Shown here: piece after piece, positions 1 through 14,100 of the stretch
Layout of the letters: each line of letters starts with the position of its first letter
Numbering within the stretch: position 1 is the stretch's first letter
Notes under the pieces: model-generated
Database searches by the model: none
Told to the model about the DNA's origin: nothing
Seen by the model: the letters and a program-made list of their open reading frames with translations, nothing else
Source of the DNA: Serripes groenlandicus
Lineage: Eukaryota; Mollusca; Bivalvia; Cardiida; Cardiidae
Direction: 5' to 3'
DNA: 64,000 bases
Assembly: GCA_031761405.1 (NCBI GenBank)
Contig: JASEVX010000008.1
Location: 73,274,852-73,338,851, forward strand
Made by a program: the position numbers and the translations under genes

Positions 1-2105
1 TTTTTTTATCATAACTACAATGTTCATTTTGATTAGATGCTGTTTTTGAAACATCTGGTTTAAGCAACACTATCAAAGGTTTAATAAGTGGACTGGTTCC
101 GTGAGTAAAGCTAGCACCATTCTTAACTTCACCACCTTTCACACTAAATTTGTTTGGTGAATCTTTGTCACTATCCAGATCTATAACCAGTCTATCAACA
201 TCAGAATCTTCTTCAGAGTGACCTATATCTACTTTATGACCTGTCAATGAACTGTCTTTAACAGCCTGGACTTCACTCATGTCCATTGTATGACCCGTTA
301 ATGAACTGTCTTTAACAGTCTGGGCTTCTTCACTCATGTCCATTGTATGACCTGTCAATGAACTGTTTTTAACAGTCTGGGCTTCTTCACTCATGTCCAT
401 TGTATGACCCGTTAATGAACTGTCATTAATAGTCTGGGCATCACTCATGTCCATTGCATGACCTGTCAATGAACTGTCTTTAACAGTCTGGGCTTCAAAT
501 TTATCTACACAATTACCTTCTTCCCCCACGTCCATTACATGTTCAGACAATGAAGAGTCTTTAGTGGACTGTGTCTTAGAATCAGCTGCATTTCTTTTCT
601 CACTGTCTATCACTCTAATATGTACACCCAACTTTTCATTTAGAATATAAATATCATCATGTTCGTCATTTGCTTGGTTATGATTTTTAATGTCATCGCT
701 AGTTTTATCAGGATCTAATTTACTGTTTTCTTCTACAATCATGTCCTCATGGCCATCACTATCTTTCTTAACACGAATTTCATTATCATCAACTAATGCA
801 GTACGGTCTTCTACATCCATGTCTTTTGTTTTCTGAATATCTTCAGCACATTTTGTGTTGTTATCTATTAACATATTGTTCTCAGTTTTATCAGTTTTCT
901 CTGTTGGTGTCGATGTAGGGTCTGTTACATTTGGAAATGTATGGGAATTCAATTTCTGATTGCATAAATCACTTTCAAAATTTCGTGAAACTTCTTCAAT
1001 CTGGGATTCTTCTTTTTCTATTTGAGATTCTTTATTTTTGTGAGGAGCTTCCATTTTGCTATCAGGGATTTGGGCCATGTCATTTTGGCTTTCTTTTATG
1101 CCATTTTGTGACCCCTTCTTTTCATTGTCATTTTGAATAATGTTTTTAACTTTTTCATATTCCGACACGCATATTTTATCTGTTGTCAAGTTAGTTAGTA
1201 AATTAGGTTTCTCGTTGTCATCATTTTGAACAACTTTACTTCCTTCAGACAATATGTCACAAGATACCGATTTATTCAACTCGGATGATGTTTTATGTGT
1301 TTCTGATAATCTCTGATTTAGTTTTGAAACTGTTTTGTCCATGTCCAACACAGCCTGATTACTTTTGGATGTATCATTACTTGTTCCCAATGATACCCGA
1401 CTTGCTAATTCTTCGTCAGTATTGTTTTTCAAATCAGAAGTTTCTACGTTCGGTTCATGATTATCTTTCATATTACACTCAGTATTTGATACAGAAGATT
1501 TGGGAGATTCGTCTTCATGAAATGACTCTTCAATCTCTTCAGTTTCATTAATCAAAGCAGGCTGAGTATCACTAGTTTTGATGTCACAAATGTCACCCCT
1601 CTCAACTGTTTCCTTTTCATTCATTTTCTGAATTTTTTGTTCCAGTTTTTCTACTATACTCATGCTTACAAAACTTTTCTTCACATTGGATGTAACCCAG
1701 GTAACAGAACTCATTTTATTATCACTTAGTCCATCTGTCACATCTGTATCGATTTTTTCTGTGTTTACTTTTACGTCCGTTTTATCTGTTACACTGTCAG
1801 TACTTTCAACAGCTTTCTCTGACTTATTAACTGACAAAGTGCCAGAAATCCTTGCTAGAGCTGTATCCACCTTTTTAATATGGACAATAGCATTATATTT
1901 ACTTCTTACTGCCGCTGCAGTTTTACATGACAGCTTCGCACGTTTAAGTAAACTTGAGTGATTTTTATAGGGCAGCACCACTGGCCCATGGGACTTTGAT
2001 GGAGAAGCGACGTTTCCTGGTGGTTTGATGTTCACCGGCTTGTAGCTGTCCGTCTTATCATAGGGGGTTCTAAATGGGGCATACTCAAAGTGTCCAAACT
2101 TCTCT
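1..2105 (-). CDS. ZMYND8: ZMYND8 coding exon 12 (long low-complexity tail, open at window edge)
   Basis: I read this exon codon by codon from the TTTTTTTAG acceptor at 2106-2108 to base 1. It holds over 700 codons with no stop. It starts [18 protein letters not shown], matching RRKFGVFNYSPFRTPY of ZMYND8. The rest is rich in Ser, Thr, Asp, Glu and Lys with no folded domain seen. Near the left edge [15 protein letters not shown] matches the conserved ESELVIDL segment of ZMYND8, so the assignment holds across the exon. Five near-identical 19-residue repeats lie between. The exon has neither its own ATG start nor a stop inside the window. Confidence 0.93.
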
Positions 2106-5100
2106 CTAAAAAATGGAGACAAAATTACATATCAGTGGTATATTAAGTCCCTTTTTGGTTTCTAATAAATTTCAGTGTTTTCAGCACATTTCATTTACTG
2201 TAATTTTAACAGTCATCTGCTTTGGAAAGATTTGCTGTACCAAGAAAACCATGATGGTCCTATATCACTCACCTGATTTAATAGAGATTCAATATTTTTG
2301 AAAGTTTTTGCTCTATACATATATGCAAAGCGATCCCAACCTCTGGTGTCTATGTTTATAAAAGGATTGGAATCATTTGACCAATCTGTGTAGAGGTTCT
2401 ACCAACGAACATATGTGCCAAATTATTTTCAAATCGGGCAAGTACTTTTGGTCCAGAAGATTTTAAAGTTTTCACTTTACATACATAAGGAAAACAAGCC
2501 TCACCCCTTTGCGACCATGTTTTTCAACGGAATAACTTTAACAATCTATGAACAGGGATATCCAAGGAACATTTCTGCCTTTTTTTTTTCAAATCGGGCC
2601 AGTGCTTTTGTACGAGAAGATTTTTAAACTTTTTATTAAAAATATATATAAAGGAACAAGTAAAGCTCATTGGCCAACATGTTTTACAACTGATCAGAAT
2701 AATTTTAACAATCTATGAACAGGGATATCCAAGGAACACTTCTGCCATTTTTTTTGAAAATCGGGCAAGTGCTGTTGTTTAAGAAGATTTATAAACAAAT
2801 ATAAGGAAAACAACCACATCCCTTGGTTGCCATGTTTTTCAATGGATCAGAATAATTTGAACAATCTTAGTAGAAGGTCCCCCAAAGAACACTATGTCCA
2901 AAATAATTTTCAAATCCAACCATAACTTTTGTAAATGATTTTTTAAAACTTCTGCCTTATATATACACGTTGAAACTCTTGAGTAATAAAACATCAAATT
3001 ACTATTAATTTATCGTCAGTAATTATCGACTTCAAAAACGTTTCCATTAATAAGCACCTTAAATGTAGCATGATGGTTTGAAATAGTAGATCGTTTGAAA
3101 CAGTATGAAAATTACAAACGGTCTGAAAGTAAAAGTAACATGTAAATTAGCCGTTCAGTCCGGAGTGGGACCGATTAACAATTGGTTAGACTGATCAACT
3201 CGTAATTAGCAAGCTGCAAACACTTTTAGGAGCTTTACCCCATGTATTATCTATCAAACCGCAGGGAACAATAAGATTACACGATTGTCAAAGTTTATTG
3301 GACCGATTACCTTGTTTAAGTCACAGTAAGTGACAGTAATTGACTCTCTCGAAGGATTAGAGATGTGCCAGAAACAAAGACGATATGTAGTAACTAGAAT
3401 TTTATTGTGATCTCAATCACAAAGTGAAAACAGCGTAGGTATTCGTAACATTACAGAAAATATTTGGACTGATTTTCTATCAAATTTTATGATTGAAATC
3501 AGTCCATACCAGCAATGTTTTCCAAAGGCCTTACAAACGTTGATTGATCACAATAGCTCACCTGGCACTTCATGCTCAGACAAGCTAAAAAAGTTCAATC
3601 TGAAAAGAAAGATGTTTTTTACTCTTGGTAAGTAGTTGAAAAACAATTTTCCTATTCCCTCTTTGCAGACAAAGGCATCCAATTGTGGAAGACACTAAGG
3701 AAATGGAAGAGCCTTAGTCTCTTGTACCTAAGGTTCCGCTATCAAATGTCGTGATGAGCGGGTTATGTGACTTCTGACAAATAACCTTAACCCTTTCCCT
3801 CATATAGACACTTTCTGACGCCTGCTTGTTTTGAGCAATTTCTTCTTTTGCCACAATATTTTCAAAACAAGTCTGCTGCAGAGGCGTCAGAAAGCGTCTG
3901 TATGAGCCAAAGGGTTAACCCTTTCCTCATATAGATGCTTTCTGATGCCTTTGCAGCAGACGGCTATTTGAAAACATAGTGACAAAAGAAGAAATTGCAC
4001 AAAACGTGCAATTTCTCCTTTTGCCACAATGTTTTCCACTTTTAGTTATAGGTTATCCATTCAATTATAGAGATTTTCCATATTTTGACAAAATATGTTC
4101 AAAGTCGTCTGCTGCAGAATTGTCATATGAGGGAAAGGGTTTAGAGTAACCCCACTTGTTTGACTCCAATGCCCTGGAGTATGAACAATTTTTCATAATC
4201 TTTGGTATCATCACAATGAAACAATCAAAATGAAAAACAATTTAACCCTTTCCCACACACACCAAATTTGCAGCAGATGATTTTGAAGTAAAGTAGGCAA
4301 AAGCTTAAAAGTTTTCTGTAAGTTAAAGTCTATTTATTGAATATAGTTGAAAAACATTGTAGCAAACGGAGGAATTGTTTGTTAAGAGCAATTTCTACTT
4401 TAGTCACATTTTCAAAAGTCATCTGCTGCAGAGGCGTCAGAAAGCATCTGTATGTGGGAAAGGATTAAGCACCACTTTACCTGAGTTTGTTCATATGCTT
4501 GTTAAGTTCATCGTTAGCTGTATGTGGGAAAGGATTAAACACCACTTTACCTGAGTTTGTTAACATGCTTGTTAAGCTCATCTATAGCGCCATCTAGACC
4601 AGCATTTTTCTTGCCCTTCTGTAAGGATGTGGGGATATTTTTGGACAACAGGAAACATTGTGAAACCGGTACCCAGGACCTTAAAAACATGAAGTGTTTA
4701 TTGAACATTGTGATATTGGTACCTAGGACCTTAAAAACATGAAGTGTTCTTTCAAACAATGTGAGACCTGTACCCAGGACATTAAATACATGAAGTGTTT
4801 ATTTACACATTGTGACAAGGACCTTAAAAACTTTTAGTGTTTATTCAAATAGTTATCTCATACGAGGTTTTACAAGTGGTATGCTTGAAAATGTCTCACG
4901 AAAAAAGTGGAGGAATTAGTTTGACAGTTATCACACTGTGGAATCGACTGCAAGAAAATGCTGAATGGGGAGACTTCATCATGGCAATTTAGAACTGGCC
5001 AATTACTCATTTTATATTTCATTAATCCAACTCAATAATAATACTATTTTTTTTCAGCTTGAATTCAAAATATTGTGCCATAGAGTAATTGCTCATTTAG

Positions 5101-8100
5101 AGTAATTTCTCCTTATGCCACAATGTTTGCAATTATTATCTGCGGCCCATGCAACAACAAGCATCTGTAAATGGACAAGGGGTTTTACTAAGTTGCCCAG
5201 TACCTGTCATGTGCTCCAAAAAATCTAACGTCAACTTGACCATCTTCTTCGCGGAGAGCTTTAGCAGGCCAGAATGGATATCCTTTTAATTTAGCCCAAA
5301 CCAGTGTGTGAGGTGTCCTCTGTAAATACAATAATATTCAAAATTATAAAGAGGTTTTTACTCTTTTATCTGTTATCCTTAACCCTCTTCCACATACAAC
5401 ACACTTGGAGAAAATAAGAGAAAACATCTTAATGAAAATGTAATTATTTAAAAACATTGTGGTAAGAGGAGAGATTGCTCATTAAAACAATTTCTCCGTC
5501 CGTCACAAATTGTTCAAGTCTTCTGCTGCAGAGGCATCAGAAAGCGTCTGTATGTGGGAAAGGGTTTACATGAAATGATGATTGGTATAGCTTTATTAAC
5601 CCTTTTACAAGTAAAACAAATCTGTAGCGAACAACTTTGAAATTATGTTGGAAAAAATATGGTAAATCTTTAAAGATAGTTATAATTATTGGAGTGTTGA
5701 AAGCATTGTGGCAAAAGAAGAAATTTCAATATTTTCAAAGGTGATTGTATATCGGAAAGGGATAATTCAAGCATATTGTTTTACTTATGTTTGTCTTAAT
5801 TGTTATATTGCCATGTAATATCTATTATCATTGAGTGGGTAAACTTGATTGATTGATTTATTTTTGTGTAGGTTATTTTCAACAGTGTTTTGAGCCCATC
5901 AATGCTTAAAGGCACAGGTTGGCATTTCTGTACAAAGTGGTCCATCTGTCCATCTGCTCAGTAAGAATAAAAATATGGTTTTTGAATCCAGAGATTTTCC
6001 TCAGAAACCAAAGTAACATTTGTATGAATATATTTTGAAATGGAGCCAGTATTTTAAAAGGACATGTCTTAAAACAATTATTCATTTTAAGCTGTGGTGG
6101 CCAAATAATTTAGCAAGTTTGGCACAGGGTGGCCTACAAAACATTCTCAAAACGATATCCCTTCATGCTCCAGTCAGTTAAAAATGTATCAGCAAAATCA
6201 GGAAAGAAAAGATATGTGTCAGGCAATTAGAGATCTGGTAGTATCCTAGTACACTAGAGAACCACACAACACGGTACTTGGGAGCCATGGTCTCGTATAC
6301 ACGGTATCAATGGAGATGAATTAATAATGCTGCTCCAACTCACTGAAACAATGCCCCAACAACTATCCTATAATTCAATTGCAAGTCACGCTTATGGATC
6401 CCACAGATGCTAGGTGACCAATAACAAGCGTGTATTGATCCCTTAAGTAACTAGAACTATCACTGAATGTGATTAATACCCCGAAACACCGCCCTGATAG
6501 GAAAGGTTGTGAAATATTTAGAAACCCCACCTTAAAAGGACAATGTTATGGATCGGGTTATTCTTGTTTTGTTCATTTTTGGATAACAAAGGGCAATAAC
6601 TCTGTAATTATGTAAATTAGAGTTATGGTTCTTGTACACTGCACTTCCTCTGATTTTGCTCTACCGTTGTATGTAGTTTTATTAGATTCCATCTGTTAGT
6701 TATTAAGTAATTCTCCGGACAAGAAAAAGTAACAAAGGGCAATGACTCTGTATTTAGATAAAATAGAATTATGGTTCTTGTACACCACACTTTCTCTAAA
6801 TGTGTTGTATCATCCTATGAAGTTTTATTAAATTCCAAAAATCAGTTTTAAAGTTATGCTCCGGACAAGACTCTACGAATAAGAAAAAGTAACAAAGGGC
6901 AATAACTCTGTAATTATGTAAATTAGAGTTATGGTTCTTGTATACTGCACTTCCTCTGATTATGATCTACCATTGTATGCAGTTTTATTAGATTCCATCT
7001 GTTAGTTATTAAGTAATTCTCCGGACAAGAAAAAGTAACAAAGGGCAATAACTCTGTATTTAGATAAAATACAGTTATGGTTCCTGTACACCGCACTTCC
7101 TCTCAATGTGTTGTATCATCCTATGAAGTTTTATTAAATTCCAACAATTTGTTTTAAAGTTATGCTCTGGACAAGACTCTACAAATAAGAAAAAGTAACA
7201 AAGGGCAATTACTCTGTAATTATGTAAAGTAGAGTTATGTTTCTTGTACACTGCACTTCCTCTGATTATGCTCTACCATTATATGTAGTTTTATTAGATT
7301 CCATCTATTAGTTATTAAGTAATTCTACGGACAAGAAAAAGTAACAAAGGGCAATAACTCTGTATTTAGGTAAAATAGAGTTATGGTTCCTGTACACCGC
7401 ATTTCCTCTCATTGTGTTGTATCATCCTATGATGTTTTATTAAATTCCAACAATTTGTTTTAAAGTTATGCTCTGGACAAGACTCTACGAACAAGAAAAA
7501 GTAACAAATGGCAATAACTCTGTAATTATGTAAATTAGAGTTATGGTTCTTGTACACTGCACTTCCTCTGATTATGCTCTACCATTGTATGTAGTTTTAT
7601 TATATTCCATCTGTTAGTTATTAAGTAATTCTCCGGACAAGAAAAAGTAACAAAGGGCAATAACTCTGTATTTAGATAAAATAGAGTTATGGTTCCTGTA
7701 CACGCACTTTCTCTCAATGTGTTGTATCATCCTATGAAGTTTCGTTCAAATCCTATGATGCATGGTTAAGATATGGGCCAGACAAAATATGGCTTCCGAC
7801 CGACCGACCGACCGACACAGTGACTCCTATATACCCCCCCAAAACTTTGTTTTTTGGGGGTATAATTATGCCATAAATAGAATAAGGTGTAGATGCACAG
7901 ACAAACTACACGACCCTATCGTTTATTATTGAACAAAGCATCATGCAAGCATATGGATTAAAATGTAAGAGTAAGTGTAGTCGTATTTTTTTTTTATTAT
8001 TTAAAAAGTAAGGTTGCTGTAAATTTATAACTCTGTTCCCCCTTATTTTATGCTTGAAAACTCAGGAGCCAAGAACGACCTGTGCTTTACCGAGAACAAT

Positions 8101-11100
8101 GGTAAAGAGAATTCCTCCTTTTGCCATTGTTTTCAATTGTATTCAATAATTTTTCTTTCATTTATAGAGAGTTTCTATATTTTTGCCTAAGTCATCTGCT
8201 GCAGATCTGGTGTATGTGGGAAAGGACAAACGGATATGAGAGTAGTAAAGCTGAATTTTGAACTATACAGCAGAAGTTACATTCACTTCTTCTGTTATGT
8301 CTGGTACTCCTTTAAACACAATGTTTTCAACTTTATTCAATAATTGTTCTTTCATTTATAGAGTTTCCATATTTTTACATACATGTTTTCAAAGTTGTCT
8401 ACTGCAAATTTGGTGTATATGGGAAAAGGATAAACAGATATGAGAGTAGTAGAGCTGAAATTTGAACTATACAGCAGAAGTTACATTCACTAATTCTGTT
8501 ATGTCTGGTAGACATTGCAAGCCAGACTGTGAATATGCTAAAGACCCTAACATTTCTTTCAATTTCAAGCTTGCGGGAATATACAAAAGTCCTGTAATCT
8601 GTTAAGCTTGACCTTTGAAAAGGATTTCTTTAGTATGCAGACTGATAAATAATCAATCAACAGCAGAAGTAGTAGTAGTAGTAGCATGAGCGGGCTAATA
8701 TATAAATCCTACTTACACAAAGTTCCGAGAACCATTCATCATTCCGTCTTATACACGAGTTTAAATAGCAGTCAGGGCACAACTCAATCTCGTTCATCTG
8801 GAAAAAATTAAGGGTATGGTATAATTATGTAAACTTTATAGATATACAATCCACATACTACATAACTAAGTACTAAGTAATGTCACATAAATGTTGCATC
8901 ATCATTTGTGTCTTAACCCTTTCCCACATACAGCAAATCTGCAGCAGAAAACTTTGAAAATATATTGTGACAAAAGGAGAAATTACTTGTTTTGAGCAAT
9001 TTCTTTTTTTGTCACAATGTTTTCAAAAAGGGTTAATTATTTATATTTTTGTGTAAATTAACAGTACGTCCCAGCCTTGTATAAAAGCGTTTCTATTACA
9101 ACAGTTGATACGTGTACACTAATGATAACATGTCGAATAGAAAATTACCATTACATAAAAACATAATTCTACCACTATTGACAATTTCCCTTCTATACAG
9201 AAAGAGGGATTTGAGCGTGATCTAACATGCAGTATATCCCTCTAAACTTCCGGAACTATTTTTGTCTGTTGAAATTCACTCCCGCGTATTTTTCATACAA
9301 CATTTCTCAGTGCCCATGCATTACCACGCTGGGCTTGACATTTTATGAATGAAGTCACAAGCTTTTATTGTAAATGCCGTTTGGTAAATTGAATTATCAC
9401 GGCGACATATTTGTTTTAAATGACGTCATGCACGTTCATGACCAACATTTTAGACATTTTTGAGTACCCAACATACAGGGTTTCAATGTATAACAAGTTT
9501 GGCAAAAGGAGAAATTGCTCATTTATAATGAAAGCTTCACATTTGTTGTTTATTGGAAAGTATTAAAAAAAATTGCATCACTATCAATGTAAATCAACCA
9601 AGTTTAAACTGAAGTTAAAATAGTATTTCATTAACTTACCTCGTGTTTGCAGATCTTAACAATCATTTTGCCACTTCCTGTTAGTTTGTTATGAGCTGAA
9701 ATTAATTTTAAAGTTTTAGCCAAATCTGAGCTGAAATTTATTCTAAAGTTTGAGCCAAATCTGAGCTGAAATTAATTCTAAAGTTTGAGCCAAATCTGAG
9801 CTGAAATTTATTTTAAAGTTTAGCCCTTTCCCACATACAGCTAATCTGCAGCAGACAACTTTGAAAATATACATGGAAACTTCCTTTAACCCTTTCCCTC
9901 ATATAGATGCTTTCTGACGCCTCTGCGGCAGACGGCTATTTGAAAACATAGTGACAAAAGAAGAAATTGCACAAAACGTGCAATTTTTCTTTTTGACACA
10001 ATGTTTTCCACTTTTAGTCATAGGTTATCCATTCAATTAAAGAGATTTTCTATTTTTTGACAAAATATGTTTAAAGTGGCATTTCTATCCAGAGGGAAGA
10101 AATTCATGTAACAAAATTTCAAATCGATTTTTCTAAAAATAAGAAGCTGAATGGGTTTGGGATTAACCACAAACGTGTTACACAAGAGCACACAATCACA
10201 AATTATACTTTTCTCCAAGATTTCATGATTTTAAAAACGGACCCATTCATTTACATCATGACGCTTAGAATAGTAAACACAACTATATTAGACGTATGTA
10301 AAGGTAGGGTGTCATATACAAATCGTGGTGAGATAAAATGTACATAACTGTTATAAAAACACACTCAGTTCAATGAGGCATATACAATGTATACACAATA
10401 AGCATGTTTATCTAGTGCTTTTAAAAGTAATATTAATGCTGTTTATGGAAAAAAGATGATTTGGTATGTCACAGAAAACTAGCATTATTTTATTTCCACA
10501 GTTTCTTTGACATACCTGAAATCACCTTAAGTTACACGGTAAGTAAATGTTTATTGTTTGGTGTTAAAAGCCACTTTCAACATTTTTTATGTTATATCAC
10601 GGAGTTTCCTGGGTAAGTTACCAGTCCTACTGATACATTTATCCTGACATCAGCCAGTCTATTCGTAATGCAACCTTCAGCGCCACGGAAGGCAGCCATT
10701 ACTACAATTTGTAATGTGGTATGACCCGGCAAGGGATCAAACCTGTGACCTCCCGTACTCGAGGTGGACGCTCTACCACAACACCATCGAGGCGGTCAAG
10801 TACAATTGTATCTAGTGCTGAACTAATTATAGTGTTTATTAGATGATTTCCGGTATGTCACAAGAAAAAAACATTTCCTTATTGCATAATAATGAAGATC
10901 CTGATCAGTATGTACCTATGAATTATGATCAGGGTCTTCACTATTCGGAAATAAGAGAATGTTAGTTTTCTGTGACATACCTGAAATCATCTATATCCCA
11001 TAACAGCATAATTGTATAATGCTTTAACACTAGATAAACACGCTTATTGTGTATATGTGCTTCAATGAACTGAGTTATTTTTAACTGTTTTCGTGTATAC

Positions 11101-14100
11101 ATTTATCCCCCCCAATGTTTGTATTGGACCCCAACCTTTAAAAAGGTATAATTTAGTTGTGATTCGGTCCAGTTATTTCTTGCAATTCCTTAATCGGTAC
11201 CTACCGAGCAGGGAAAAAACTATTTCATTTAAATAATTAAAATATGAAAGCTTTCTCATACTACAGTCTAATTAGAATCAAGCATCACCTCGTAAAGGTT
11301 TATAAGGGAAAACGATTGTTATTTTACTCCTTTGTTTTATGAATTCCTACAGAAATGCAACTTTAATGTCGTCTGCTGCAGAATTGTCGTATGAGGGAAA
11401 GGGTTAAATGAAGGTACAATAATAGAAAAGAGTTAAAAACATGGTGACAAAAGGAGAAATTGCTCGTTTTGAGCAATTTCTTCTTTTGTCGCCATGTTTT
11501 CAAAAAGCTGTCTGCTGCAGAGGCGTCAGAAAGTGTCTATATGAGGGATAGGGTTAATCCAAATCCGAGCAGAAATTTATTTTAAAGTTTAATCCAAATC
11601 TGAGCAAACAATGACATTTTGTAATTATGTGATGATAAAGATCAGTATGAACCTCTGAGCTGTCTGATGATGATCTTCTCTGTTTGCAATCTATGACATA
11701 ACGAAAAGAAGACCAATGAGTGAAGATGGCCCTTAATCGCACACCTGAGTGATGGTACAGTTGCAAATGTGTAAAATCAAAACCTTGAAAATTTGAACAA
11801 GTATCAGGATCTACTTACCACCATTGAAGATAATACAGTTATGGAGGATCCACTTTGTGTCGGACATAAAGGACTCAGTACTGCCATACAACCGCTTCTT
11901 TATGTTCTGTAAAGAAATCATACAGAATCATGACTTTCCCTGGGATTCAACTTACCCCTTTCCCACATACAACATAAAGTAAAATTGACTGAATAATCAT
12001 GAAAACATAGTGACAAGAGGAGAAACTAGAACTATCACTGAAGATGATAAATACCCCCTAAACAGCACCTTGACCTACACCATAACTTAATAAGTAAAAG
12101 GGCCATAACTCTGTAAAATATAATGAAATTGTAACCCCTTTAGGATATGCACATCTCTACTTGGTATAGAAGCTTCATGTAAAATTTTATTGAATTCCAC
12201 CCAGTGATTTGTAAGAAATAGGTCAGACAAAATACCCCCTAAACAGCACCTTGACCTACACCATAACTTAATTACTAAAAGGGCCGGACAAGATATGGCT
12301 TCCGACCGACCGACCGAGATACAGACAGACATACTGCCCGACACAGTGACTCCTATATACCCCCTCTTCTTCGAAGGGGGTATAATTAATCAATGGAGCA
12401 ATTCCTTCCTTTGCCATGAGTTCTCACAAGTTTTCTCCTGCAAATAGGTCAAATTGTGTCTGCAAGTGGGAAAGGGTTCAATTCAGTTTTTTAGGGCTAT
12501 AATTCTAGCTATTCAATAAGAGCGTGCCTCTAGGTTAACCAGATTTATGTCAAAAGGAAACAATCTTATTAGTTCCGACAAATTTTGACGTATCTGCAAA
12601 CAGACCACTTTCGAAAACATTGCTGCTCCTTTAGCTGCAGATGTGTCAAAATGCCTTTGCAAGAGGGAAAGGATTTAAAGCAGGCCAATCTTACAATCAC
12701 AAACATGGTAAACAGTTAAAAGACTCCAATTAAAATATATTTCCGTAGGGAATTAAATATGTACGCCCTAAAAACGTTCTCTTATTCAATATTTCAGCCC
12801 TAGGCCTTCTATGGGATATTACAAAGATCAGCAACTATGTTGTGTCCAACTAGAAAACAATGACCATAAAGACTTATGAAAAAGAGTGTTTTAATTGTCA
12901 TAAAATACTCTAATTTTTAACCCTTTCCCTCATATAAACGCTGTCTGACGCCTCTGCATCAGACAGATTTTTGAAATCAGTGACAAAAGAAGAAATTCCT
13001 CAAAACAAGCAATTTCTCCTTTTGCCACAATTTTTTCCACTTTTAGTCATAGGTTACCCATTAAATTATACAGATTTTCTATTTTTTGACAAAATATGTT
13101 CAAAGTTATCTGCTGCAGAATTGTTGTATGGGGGAAAGGGTTAATCCTTTCCACCTTGCAGAAGCATAATGATACATCTGTAGCACAAGTCTTTTGAACA
13201 ATTTCTCTTTCTGCCACTATGTTGTCAACTCTAATCAATAACGTAACTTTCATTTATAGGGACTTTATTATATTTTTAAAGTCGTCTGCTGCAGGTTTGA
13301 TGTAGGTGGGAAAAAGGGAAAACAATATAATACCTTTTCCAAGGTCTCCAGGTCCATGGCATTGAATATATAATCCGAGTAGATGGGCACTAGAGCTACG
13401 TCTACAGGTGTCTGGAACGGCTCACTCTGAAGAGATAGTAACAGTGGTTGTTTGAATGGTGTTTTGTGCAGCTTTTAACAGTAATTAACCCTTTCCCACC
13501 TGCAGACACATTTTGAATCAATAGCAGCATACAACTTTTGAAAACATTGCGGCAAGAGGAGAAACTAGAACTATCACTAAAGATGATAAATACCCCCTAA
13601 ACAGCACCTTGACCTACACCATAACTGAATTAGTAAAAGGGCCATAACTCTGTAAAATATTATGCAATTGTAACCCCTTTAGGATATGCACATCTCCTCT
13701 TGGTATAGAAGCTTCATGTTATTGAATTCCACCCAGTGGTTTGTAAGAAATAGGCCGGACGAAATATGGCTTCTGGCCGACCGACAGACAGACAGACTGT
13801 GCACAGTGACTCCTATAAACCCCCTCTTCTTCGAAGGGGATATAATTACACATTATGATCAATCTCTCCTTTGACCACAATTTATTTAAAAGTTGTTTGA
13901 TGCAGATTCCTCAAAATGAGGGAAATGACTAATAACACTTAAGGGCATTTACTCTTTATAGTCACAAAATACAACATTTAAACCTTCTCCCGCCTGCAGA
14001 CGCGATAGAAGCAGACGACTTTTGAAAACATTGTGGCCGAAGGTGAAATTGCTCATGATGAGCAATTTCTCCTTTGGCCACAACGTTTTCAACTTTATTT

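Larger units (their letters stand above)
9886..11407. repeat. piggyBac-like MITE split by a 1.29 kb insertion
   Basis: The left part (9886-10074) runs from TTAACCCTTTCCC to the ACAAAATATGT region. The right part (11363-11407) resumes with GTCGTCTGCTGCAGAATTG and closes GGGAAAGGGTTAA. Joined, they match the ~230 bp consensus, so the intervening DNA is a later insertion. Confidence 0.8.
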
